A stretch of DNA of 30,979 bases from JBFMDU01 sp034431935. Its GTDB lineage: Bacteria > Chloroflexota > Dehalococcoidia > GIF9 > JBFMDU01. The position numbers and the translations under genes were made by a program. The notes under the pieces were generated by a model. That model was not told the DNA's origin, made no database searches, and saw nothing but the letters and a program-made list of their open reading frames with translations. Below, piece after piece: positions 7,647 through 14,845 of this stretch (positions are counted from its first letter, which is position 1; each line of letters begins with the position of its first letter). The DNA is taken from the NCBI GenBank assembly GCA_034431935.1, contig DAOUCU010000074.1, positions 1 to 30,979 on the forward strand. Direction: 5' to 3'.

Positions 7647-8515
7647 TGCCCGGAGCAAGAATTGGAGTAATCGGCGGCACCGGACTGTACCAGATTGAGG
7701 GTATGAAGTCGTTCCAGGAAGTCCGGCCCAAGACGCCGTTTGGCGACCCCAGTGATGTTATCGTTATCGGAGAACTCGATGGTCATAATATAGCGTTTTT
7801 ACCACGGCATGGCCGGGGGCATGTCCTCCTTCCCACCGAGGTCCCGTATCGCGCTAATATTTACGCGCTCAAATTACTCGGCGTAGAACAGATTATCGCG
7901 ATCAACTCCTGCGGTAGTCTTAAGGAGACGGTGAAGCCGGGCGATTTGGTGATACCCGACCAGATAATTGACCGTACCCGGAGTCGGACCAGTACTTTTT
8001 TCGGTAATGGCCTGGTGGCGCACATTCCCTTTTCGGAGCCGTTTTGTCCGGTGCTTAGCAAGGTACTTTACGATGCCGCAAAGGCTGTCGGCGCCAGGGT
8101 GCATCTGGGGGGGACATGTATTGTCATGGAGGGTCCCGCCTTTTCAACCGTGGCCGAATCGCGGCTCTATAAGACATGGGGTGGTGATATCATCAACATG
8201 ACAATGTTGCCGGAAGCCAAGCTGGCGCGCGAGGCCGAGATGTGCTACGCATCGATTGCCTGCGTCAGCGATTACGATAGCTGGCGTCAGAAAGGCACCT
8301 TTGAGCCAGTCCGGGCAGACATGGTGGTGACGGTAATGCATGGTAATATCAGCACCGCCAAGCAGATAATCAAGAAAGCTGTGGGCAAAGTGCCCGGCGA
8401 TCGGAAATGCGAGTGCCACGAGGCACTGAAAACAGCTATTATTACCGACTCATACAAGATATCAAGGTCGGCAAAGAAGGACCTGAGCCTTCTCATCAGT
8501 AAATACTCTGGCTGA
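7646..8515 (+). CDS. mtnP: S-methyl-5'-thioadenosine phosphorylase
   Basis: Splits MTA into adenine and methylthioribose-1-phosphate, the MtnA substrate. It has 289 residues and the PNP/MTAP family-2 motifs: IGVIGGTGLY at the start, LPRHGRGH for phosphate, NSCGSL, MEGPAFST, then NMTMLPEAKLAREAEMCY. The NMT motif, and SDYDSW near residue 210, favour MTA over inosine or guanosine as substrate, though related enzymes with mixed specificity exist. The start ATG shares a base with the mtnA stop, and a ribosome binding site (AAGGAGAG) lies at the end of mtnA. mesB begins five bases after its stop. Confidence 0.93.
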   Translation: MPGARIGVIGGTGLYQIEGMKSFQEVRPKTPFGDPSDVIVIGELDGHNIAFLPRHGRGHVLLPTEVPYRANIYALKLLGVEQIIAINSCGSLKETVKPGDLVIPDQIIDRTRSRTSTFFGNGLVAHIPFSEPFCPVLSKVLYDAAKAVGARVHLGGTCIVMEGPAFSTVAESRLYKTWGGDIINMTMLPEAKLAREAEMCYASIACVSDYDSWRQKGTFEPVRADMVVTVMHGNISTAKQIIKKAVGKVPGDRKCECHEALKTAIITDSYKISRSAKKDLSLLISKYSG

Positions 8516-8519
8516 GAGC

Positions 8520-9545
8520 ATGGCAGATAAGGTAAAGTTCGGTTGTCTGGCCACAGGCATCGGCACTATGCCTGATACTGATGCCAGTGCCGCCTGCCGT
8601 CGCGTGTTCCGGCATTTGAAGGATGTCCCGTTCTGGCCGCAATTGCCGAAGCGCTCACCAAACGAGAACATGTACCTCCAGTTCAGCGAAGGTTTCCCGG
8701 GGATCACGGTTGAGAACGACCATATTTACGCGGGGAAATCGGATGATTTTGACAGCAGACTGGAGAAGGTATATGTGGCCTATCTCGAGAACCGGCCGGA
8801 TGACTTTGCCGTCAGCCGCGACTATGCCGCCGGTCTTCATGCCTTCATAAGCCACAAGGACGAGCATCCCCGGTTTGTCAAAGGGCAGGTGACCGGGCCG
8901 ATAAGCTGGGGTCTGGTGGCCACGGACCGTCAGCAAAGGGGCATCATCTACGATGAGACACTTGGCGACACTGTAGCCAGGTTCCTGAGGCTGAAAGCGG
9001 CGTGGCAGGAAAAACTGTTGAAATCCATGACTGAAAACACCATCATTTTTGTTGATGAGCCGTATTTGACATCGCTGGGGTCGGCTTTCGTATCTATCCC
9101 GCGGGAACGGGTGGTCAACCTTATTGGCGAAGTTCTATGCGGCATTGAGGGCATCAGCGGAGTCCACTGCTGTGGCGGTGCCGACTGGTCACTCATGCTG
9201 GCACTGCCGACCGACATTATCAGCTTTGACACCTACAACTATGCCCAGTCACTGGGGTTATATCCCGACGACGTCAAAGCTTTTCTTCAACGCGGCGGCA
9301 CCATTGCCTGGGGTATTGTGCCGAACGACGAGGAGACGCTGGCCGGTGAAACAGTTGCCAGTCTTAGTGACCGTCTTGGCGAAGCCATGGCGCCGTTCAC
9401 CCGCGATGGGATTTCGTTCCGGACGATGCTGGAACAGGCTCTGGTCACACCTTCATGCGGCCTGGGTTTGTTATCCTCGGAGGCCGCCGACCATGCCCTT
9501 TCCCTGCTCACCGGGCTGTCGGAGAAGCTAAGACAGCGTCTGTAG
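8520..9545 (+). CDS. mesB: Core (folate-independent) methionine synthase, MesB type
   Basis: A 341-residue protein matching only the catalytic C-terminal barrel of cobalamin-independent methionine synthase (MetE); the folate-binding N-terminal half is absent. Zinc ligands can be read as His216 and Cys218 (VHCCGG) and Cys313 (TPSCGLG). The position of the fourth MetE ligand, a Glu, appears to be Asp237 (ISFDTYN) by eye alignment. The MesB family, including an enzyme characterised from Dehalococcoides, methylates homocysteine using methylcobalamin in vitro and probably the corrinoid iron-sulfur protein of the Wood-Ljungdahl pathway in the cell. Lying among mtnP, ahcY and metK fits that role. 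An older annotation would call it a UROD/MetE-like protein. Start ATG 8520. Confidence 0.85.
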   Translation: MADKVKFGCLATGIGTMPDTDASAACRRVFRHLKDVPFWPQLPKRSPNENMYLQFSEGFPGITVENDHIYAGKSDDFDSRLEKVYVAYLENRPDDFAVSRDYAAGLHAFISHKDEHPRFVKGQVTGPISWGLVATDRQQRGIIYDETLGDTVARFLRLKAAWQEKLLKSMTENTIIFVDEPYLTSLGSAFVSIPRERVVNLIGEVLCGIEGISGVHCCGGADWSLMLALPTDIISFDTYNYAQSLGLYPDDVKAFLQRGGTIAWGIVPNDEETLAGETVASLSDRLGEAMAPFTRDGISFRTMLEQALVTPSCGLGLLSSEAADHALSLLTGLSEKLRQRL

Positions 9546-9634
9546 ACGTGAGCGCCGGTATTGAAGAAAGCGGGCCGTCTGTAGAAGTGTTTTGCCTTCC
9601 CTGTCAGGAAAAGTCGCAGTGAAAGGTTCACGAA

Positions 9635-9721
9635 GTGAACAAGCGAAAAAAAGTAGCGCTAAGAAAGCATCGCAAGGCCCGGCAGAAGCTGGAGGCCAGG
9701 GCCAGAGCGAAGAAGTCCTGA
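9635..9721 (+). CDS. Candidate 28-residue basic peptide
   Basis: A short GTG-started frame coding for 28 residues, beginning MNKRKKVALRKHRK and ending ARARAKKS. About half of the residues are Lys or Arg, and there are no acidic residues except one Glu. A good ribosome binding site (GAAAGG, 9621-9626) lies eight bases upstream. The frame sits in what would otherwise be the low-complexity N-terminal extension of the next gene, which reads as Lys/Ser/Ala/Gly-rich junk in that frame. The composition resembles tiny ribosomal proteins (bL34, bS22, bTHX class), but I recognise no family. It could also be a chance frame; the ribosome binding site and the clean hand-over to the next start argue for a real gene. 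Confidence 0.5.
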   Translation: MNKRKKVALRKHRKARQKLEARARAKKS

Positions 9722-9729
9722 GCCGAGCT

Positions 9730-10275
9730 TTGACTTTAGAGCCGTTGGCCTTTCTCATCACCGGTAAGCCGGGCTGCGGTAAGACAACGCTTATCCGCGC
9801 GGCAATTGAGCGTTCGTCTGCGGATGCCGGTGGCTTCTACACCGAGGAAATCCGCGAAGGTGGTGAAAGGCAGGGGTTTCGCATGGTGACGCTTGATGGC
9901 CAGAGAGCGGTCTTGTCCCATGTGAAAGTCCGCAGTCCTTACTGGGTTGGCCGCTACCACGTCGACCTCGCGGCGTTGGACGAGGTTGGGGTAGTTGCAG
10001 TCCGCGATGCAGTGGCCCGGCACAAAGTTGTGGTCATTGACGAAATCGGCAAAATGGAGCTTTTCTCGCCGCGCTTTCGTGAGGCGGTTCTTGAGGCTCT
10101 GGGATCCGAAAAGAAGGTGCTGGCAACAGTGATGTTGGCGCCATCACCGTTTGCCAGTCAGGTGAAGATGCTTCCAGATGTGAAAGTGATTATGCTCGAT
10201 CGCAGTAACTGGCAGGTGGTGCTTGGTGACGTGGTCGCATGGCTGGGTGGAACAAAGTCCGGGGTGGCGATATGA
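9730..10275 (+). CDS. THEP1-type nucleoside-triphosphatase
   Basis: A P-loop NTPase of the THEP1/DUF265 family, close to human cancer-related NTPase; its physiological substrate is unknown. It has Walker A GKPGCGKTT (residues 12-20) and Walker B VVVIDEIGKMELFS (Asp104, Glu105). A TTG at 9592 opens a longer frame, but the extra 46 residues are low-complexity and coincide with another small frame. TTG 9730 gives MTLEPLAFLITGKPG and 181 residues, the normal family length with the P-loop near the N-terminus. The ribosome binding site before 9730 is weak, so the start is not certain; GTG 9619 is another option. It ends in ATGA with the archaemetzincin gene. Confidence 0.83.
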   Translation: MTLEPLAFLITGKPGCGKTTLIRAAIERSSADAGGFYTEEIREGGERQGFRMVTLDGQRAVLSHVKVRSPYWVGRYHVDLAALDEVGVVAVRDAVARHKVVVIDEIGKMELFSPRFREAVLEALGSEKKVLATVMLAPSPFASQVKMLPDVKVIMLDRSNWQVVLGDVVAWLGGTKSGVAI

Positions 10276-10793
10276 TGCTTGTCCTGCGCCAGCTCGGGGC
10301 TGACAGTTTTCGGGCGATGCGGTGGCTGGCCGCGTCTCTGAATGCCGTCTTCGGTCTTGAAGTGGTTGAAGGGACGTCGCTGGCAGATATTGAGGATACT
10401 TATGACTGCGACCGCCGCCAGTACCATGCCGAATCGTTGCTGGCAAAACTGGCGGGCGAGCATCCGGGACATGGGTGCAGAGTGCTCGGCGTTGCCGGGG
10501 TTGACCTTTACGCAGCTGGCCTGAACTTCGTCTTCGGACAGGCGGATATCGTGCTTGGTATCGCTGTCATTTCACTTTGCCGCCTGCGGCAGGAGTTCTA
10601 CGGCCTACCAGCCGATGAGCAGTTATTTCGCAGCCGTGCACTAAAGGAGGCGGTTCATGAGCTGGGGCATACCTTCGGGCTTGGGCACTGTCCGGATAGG
10701 CGCTGTGTGATGCATTTTTCGAATAGCCTGGCGGATACCGACTGGAAGAGCGCCTCTTTCTGCACCACCTGCCAACCGAGGCTTCTGGTCTAG
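10272..10793 (+). CDS. amzA: Archaemetzincin-like zinc metalloprotease
   Basis: A 173-residue protein with the extended archaemetzincin signature: HELGHTFGLGHC (residues 129-140), then CVM (145-147), and CTTC (164-167). The three His ligands and Glu130 form the catalytic zinc site, the Met is the metzincin Met-turn, and the four Cys probably hold a structural zinc. No signal peptide is visible, so it is probably cytoplasmic. The family is common in archaea and patchy in bacteria; natural substrates are unknown. The start is ATG 10272, overlapping the NTPase stop and preceded by GGGGTGG; an upstream in-frame ATG at 10239 lies inside the NTPase gene. It is followed after ten bases by the kinase gene. 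Confidence 0.9.
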   Translation: MMLVLRQLGADSFRAMRWLAASLNAVFGLEVVEGTSLADIEDTYDCDRRQYHAESLLAKLAGEHPGHGCRVLGVAGVDLYAAGLNFVFGQADIVLGIAVISLCRLRQEFYGLPADEQLFRSRALKEAVHELGHTFGLGHCPDRRCVMHFSNSLADTDWKSASFCTTCQPRLLV

Positions 10794-10798
10794 GAGGT
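10792..10798 (+). promoter_or_regulatory. Strong Shine-Dalgarno site
   Basis: AGGAGGT overlapping the amzA stop codon (10791-10793), placed five bases before ATG 10803 and too close to GTG 10797 to serve it. It therefore sets the start of the kinase gene at 10803. Confidence 0.75.
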
Positions 10799-10802
10799 GG
10801 TG

Positions 10803-12362
10803 ATGGGGGAGTATCCGGCATTAGTCAGGGCGATGTTTGCCCCGTCTTTCTATCCGCATCCTGTGGACAAGGTTGAGCTTGTCCAGACCCAGATGTCCTT
10901 CGTTTTCCTGGCCGGCGAATATGTGTATAAAGTGAAAAAGCCGGTGAATCTGGGTTACCTCGATTACACCACGCTGGAGAAGCGCCGATTTTTCTGCGGG
11001 CAGGAGCTCGAACTGAACCGCCGGTTGGCCCCGGATGTCTACCTGGCGGTGCTGCCGATAACGGTCTCTGGTGGTGGTTTTTCGCTAGGCGGTCAGGGGC
11101 TTACCGTTGAGTATACGGTCAAAATGCGCCGTCTGCCGCCGGAGAGGATGATGAACGTGCTCCTACCGGCGGGTCAGGTCACGGTGGAGATGGTCGGCAG
11201 ACTCTCGGGTAAGCTGGCACGTTTCCATGAGAAAGCCCGGACCAGCTCGGAAATAGGCGCCTTTGGCAGTCTTAAGTCTATCAGGGTTAACATTGATGAG
11301 AATTTTTCACAAACGGTTAAGTACCGCGGTGTTTCAATAGGTGCGGATGATTACGACCGCATCAGGGCGTTTACCGAGGACTTTATGGCATCAAAGGCGG
11401 CACTGTTCGGAGAGCGCCTTCGCGGCGGGCGGATACGGGACTGTCATGGTGATCTCCACGCCGCCCATATTTGTTTCACTGATGGTATCCAGATATATGA
11501 CTGTATTGAGTTCAATGAACGGTTCCGCTACTGCGACGTGGCTTCGGAGATCGCGTTTCTGGCCATGGACTTAGACCACTACGACCGAGGCGACCTTTCA
11601 CGCGAGTTTGTGGATGCCTATATCAGCGCAAGCAGTGATGCGGCTATCCAGCAACTGCTGGCTTTCTACAAGTGCTACCGTGCCTATGTCCGTGGCAAAG
11701 TGGAAAGTTTCAAACTGGATGATCCGTACATATCCACCGAGGAGAAACAGAAAACGCTGGGAATCGCCCGCGGCTATTTTTCGCTGGCGAGAAGGTATAC
11801 GATGACGAAGCCGGTCCTGCTGATTACCGCCGGACTTATGGGGACGGGTAAGACGACGATAGCCGAAGCGGTTGGGCGCAAGACCGGAGCAATAGTCATC
11901 TCGTCGGATATGGTACGGAAAAGGCTGGCCGGGATAGGGCCTTGGGAGCGGCACTATGAAGCTTTCGAGACTGGCATCTACTCGGCGGATTTTACACGAA
12001 GAACCTATGATGCGCTTTACGCCGAGGCGGCACGGCTTCTGGCGCAGGGCCGGTCGGTAATTCTGGACGCGTCGTTCAAGAAGCGCAAGGAGCGTCTACG
12101 GGCGGCGGAGGTTGCGGTTAAGGCCGGAGCGCGGTTCATGGTTGTGGAATGCGTCCTCGACGAGGCAAGTGTGCGGGAGCGTCTGCGAAAGCGGGCGCTT
12201 GATGGGACATCGGCATCTGATGGCCGCGAGGAGATACTTGGCGCACAGAAGGCCGATTTTGATACAATAGCCGAGTTCAGCAAGACCAGCCACATCGTGG
12301 TGGAAACATCGTGTCCTCCGGGCGATATCGCCAATCTCATTGTGGAGAAAGCATGGCAGTAA
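10803..12362 (+). CDS. Two-domain APH-like phosphotransferase / P-loop kinase
   Basis: A 519-residue fusion. Residues about 1-330 form an aminoglycoside-phosphotransferase-like fold with HGDLH (His215-His219, Asp217 the likely catalytic base) and YDCIEFNERFRYCDVASE, in which the acidic residue after the beta-turn would hold metal. Residues about 335-519 form a zeta-toxin/AAA-type P-loop kinase with Walker A GLMGTGKTT (344-352), VISSDMVRKRLAG and VILDASFKKRKER. This fusion is a widespread uncharacterised family; the small-molecule substrate is unknown, and it should not be read as a drug-resistance enzyme. The start is ATG 10803. Its last three codons overlap the ahcY start. Confidence 0.85.
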   Translation: MGEYPALVRAMFAPSFYPHPVDKVELVQTQMSFVFLAGEYVYKVKKPVNLGYLDYTTLEKRRFFCGQELELNRRLAPDVYLAVLPITVSGGGFSLGGQGLTVEYTVKMRRLPPERMMNVLLPAGQVTVEMVGRLSGKLARFHEKARTSSEIGAFGSLKSIRVNIDENFSQTVKYRGVSIGADDYDRIRAFTEDFMASKAALFGERLRGGRIRDCHGDLHAAHICFTDGIQIYDCIEFNERFRYCDVASEIAFLAMDLDHYDRGDLSREFVDAYISASSDAAIQQLLAFYKCYRAYVRGKVESFKLDDPYISTEEKQKTLGIARGYFSLARRYTMTKPVLLITAGLMGTGKTTIAEAVGRKTGAIVISSDMVRKRLAGIGPWERHYEAFETGIYSADFTRRTYDALYAEAARLLAQGRSVILDASFKKRKERLRAAEVAVKAGARFMVVECVLDEASVRERLRKRALDGTSASDGREEILGAQKADFDTIAEFSKTSHIVVETSCPPGDIANLIVEKAWQ

Positions 12363-13615
12363 GGAATTTCGACATCAAAGACCGGTCACTGGCCGAAACG
12401 GGGGTTTTGAGAATCCAGTGGGCGGCCCGGGAAATGCCCGTTCTCAAACTGATTCGCACGCGCTTCGAGCGAGAAAAGCCGCTCGATGGCATTCGTCTCG
12501 GCGCCTGTCTTCATGTGACCACTGAGACTGCCAATCTCGTGACCACACTGGTTGCCGGTGGGGCGAAGGTTGCCGTCTGTGCCTCCAACCCCCTTTCTAC
12601 TCAGGATGATGTCGCTGCAGCCCTGGTGTCCGAAGGTGTCCCGGTCTTCGCCATAAAGGGTGAGGACAACAAGAGTTACTACCGTCATATTATGTCAGTG
12701 CTGGCGACCAGACCGCAGTACACTATGGACGATGGTGCCGATCTGGTTAGCACTCTCCACACTGAGCGGCGAGAGCTTTTGAAAAATGTTCGTGGTGGGA
12801 CTGAGGAAACGACTACCGGCGTCATCCGGCTAAGGAACATGGCGCGAGAGGGAGCTCTGGTTTATCCCATTATCGCCGTTAACGATGCTCAGACCAAGCA
12901 TTTTTTTGACAATCGGTACGGTACCGGCCAGAGCACCATTGACGGCATCACGCGCGCCACCAACATTCTCTGGGCGGGCAGGAAGGTGGTCGTTTGCGGC
13001 TACGGCTGGTGCGGCCGCGGCATCGCCCGGCGGGCGCAGGGGCTCGGGGCGCATATTGTTGTGACCGAGGTCAATCCAATTGCCGCGCTTGAGGCGGTTA
13101 TGGATGGGTATGAGGTGATGCCGCTGTTAGAAGCGGCCAGGATCGGCGATGTTTTCATCACCGTTACCGGCGATGTGAATGTGCTTGACGCTACGCATTT
13201 CAATCTGATGAAGGACGGGGCAATCCTGGCCAATGCGGGCCACTTCAACGTTGAGATAAACATCCCTGCCCTGGAGAAACTGGCGAAATCGAAGCGGCAG
13301 GTGAGGCCTTTTGTTCAGGAATATGCCCTGAGAAATGGGAGCCGGATTTATCTTCTTGGCGAGGGGCGTCTGGTTAATCTGGCGGCGGCGGAAGGGCATC
13401 CAGCCAGCGTCATGGATATGAGCTTTGCCAACCAGGCGTTGTGCCTGGAGTATCTCGTCAACAGCGGACGGAAACTTAAACCGGACGTTTACCCCGTACC
13501 GGAGCACATTGACAGGGAAGTCGGACGGCTCAAGCTCAAGTCAATGGGCATTGCCATTGATACCCTTAGTCCGGAGCAGGAGAAATACCTGGGGAGTTGG
13601 GCGGAGGGAACATAG
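12353..13615 (+). CDS. ahcY: Adenosylhomocysteinase
   Basis: Hydrolyses S-adenosylhomocysteine, the product of SAM-dependent methylation, to homocysteine and adenosine. It has 420 residues, the shorter form lacking the roughly 40-residue insert of many bacterial and eukaryotic enzymes. Visible motifs are HVTTETANL, GGTEETTTG (substrate contact), AVNDAQTKHFFDNRYGTGQS, the NAD loop VVCGYGWCGRG, and the helix ending NAGHFNVEI; the C-terminus is the NAD-contacting tail. The start is ATG 12353 (AVRNFDIKDRSLA follows), with GGAG nine bases upstream inside the kinase gene; an earlier in-frame start at 12311 lies within that gene. metK follows after 18 bases, and homocysteine made here feeds MesB. 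Confidence 0.95.
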   Translation: MAVRNFDIKDRSLAETGVLRIQWAAREMPVLKLIRTRFEREKPLDGIRLGACLHVTTETANLVTTLVAGGAKVAVCASNPLSTQDDVAAALVSEGVPVFAIKGEDNKSYYRHIMSVLATRPQYTMDDGADLVSTLHTERRELLKNVRGGTEETTTGVIRLRNMAREGALVYPIIAVNDAQTKHFFDNRYGTGQSTIDGITRATNILWAGRKVVVCGYGWCGRGIARRAQGLGAHIVVTEVNPIAALEAVMDGYEVMPLLEAARIGDVFITVTGDVNVLDATHFNLMKDGAILANAGHFNVEINIPALEKLAKSKRQVRPFVQEYALRNGSRIYLLGEGRLVNLAAAEGHPASVMDMSFANQALCLEYLVNSGRKLKPDVYPVPEHIDREVGRLKLKSMGIAIDTLSPEQEKYLGSWAEGT

Positions 13616-13633
13616 GATTAGAAAAGGACTGGC

Positions 13634-14845
13634 ATGACTAATAGTTTTTCGTCGTCACCACGTTACCTCTTTACTTCGGAATCAGTGACTGAGGGACATC
13701 CGGACAAGCTGTGCGACCAGATTGCCGACGCGATTCTTGACGAGATAATTAAGGATGATACCGCGGCACGGGTAGCCTGTGAGGTGGCAGTGACGGTAGG
13801 GTTGGTCATGGTGATGGGTGAGATTACCACCAAGACCTATGTTGATGTGAATCGCATAGTGCGGAGTGTGGTGGGCCGGGTCGGTTACACCAAGACCGAG
13901 TACGGTTTCGAAGCTAATACCTGCGGGGTAATCAACATGATTCACGGCCAATCGCCAGATATAGCTCGAGCGGTGGACATGGCCATGGAAGCCAGATTTA
14001 AGAGAAAGGTGGATGAGCTGGACAGGACCGGCGCTGGCGACCAGGGGATGATGGTTGGTTTTGCCTGCAACGAGACCAAGCAGTTGATGCCGATGCCGAT
14101 TTATTACGCCCACCGTCTGTGCCAGCGTCTGGCCGAGGTGAGGAAGAAGGGAATAGTGCCATACCTGAGGCCGGATGGGAAATCACAGGTTACGGTTGAG
14201 TACGAGCACGGGATGCCCAGACGTATTGATTGCGTTATTCTCGCGGCCCAGCATGACTCGGGTGTGGCGCATGAGACCATTCAGCGCGACCTAGTCAAGC
14301 AGGTAATAGAGGTGGTGTTACCCCGGGAGTTGGTGGACAGCAGTACTAAGTTCCTGGTCAATACCAGTGGCCGCTTTGAAGTGGGCGGCCCGGTAGGCGA
14401 TACGGGATGCACCGGGCGCAAGATACTGGTGGATACCTATGGCGGGGCCTGTCGCCACGGCGGTGGAGCCTTTTCAGGTAAGGACCCGACCAAGGTGGAC
14501 CGCTCCGCAGCTTACTATGCCCGCTATGTTTCCAAAAACGTCGTAGCAGCAGGACTGGCTGACCGACTGGAACTTCAGGTAGCCTACGCTATCGGGCGGG
14601 CGCGGCCGCTGTCACTTTCCATTGAGACCTTCGGCACCGGTAAGATACCTGATGATCGCATCATAAGTCTGATTGACAAGCACTTTGATTTCCGTCCGGA
14701 AGCAATCATCCGGAGTCTTGGCCTGCGCCGACCGATTTACCTGGCGACGGCGGCTTACGGTCACTTTGGCCGTGACGATGTCAGACTACCGTGGGAGAAG
14801 ACCGACAGGGCGAGTATCCTGCGTAAGGAAGCAGGATTGCAGTGA
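13634..14845 (+). CDS. metK: S-adenosylmethionine synthetase
   Basis: Makes SAM from methionine and ATP. It has 403 residues, of normal bacterial length. Motifs present: ESVTEGHPDKLCDQIADAIL at the N-terminus, GAGDQGMMVGFA (methionine loop), GGPVGDTGCTGRKILVDTYG and the glycine-rich HGGGAFSGKDPTKVDRS for ATP and phosphates. An AAAAGGA ribosome binding site lies just upstream of ATG 13634. Its stop overlaps the start of the phosphomutase gene (TGATG). Together with mesB, ahcY, mtnA and mtnP it closes the SAM cycle in one cluster. I saw no SAM riboswitch in front of any gene of this cluster; gaps are too short to hold one. Confidence 0.97.
   Translation: MTNSFSSSPRYLFTSESVTEGHPDKLCDQIADAILDEIIKDDTAARVACEVAVTVGLVMVMGEITTKTYVDVNRIVRSVVGRVGYTKTEYGFEANTCGVINMIHGQSPDIARAVDMAMEARFKRKVDELDRTGAGDQGMMVGFACNETKQLMPMPIYYAHRLCQRLAEVRKKGIVPYLRPDGKSQVTVEYEHGMPRRIDCVILAAQHDSGVAHETIQRDLVKQVIEVVLPRELVDSSTKFLVNTSGRFEVGGPVGDTGCTGRKILVDTYGGACRHGGGAFSGKDPTKVDRSAAYYARYVSKNVVAAGLADRLELQVAYAIGRARPLSLSIETFGTGKIPDDRIISLIDKHFDFRPEAIIRSLGLRRPIYLATAAYGHFGRDDVRLPWEKTDRASILRKEAGLQ

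Noticed and set aside
9592..9729. 46-residue Lys/Ser/Ala-rich N-terminal extension of the THEP1 NTPase
   Set aside because: Low-complexity reading in a frame that competes with the small basic peptide gene; family members start close to the P-loop.
12340..13640. SAM or SAH riboswitch before ahcY or metK
   Set aside because: ahcY starts inside the kinase gene and metK follows by 18 bases, so there is no room for an aptamer.
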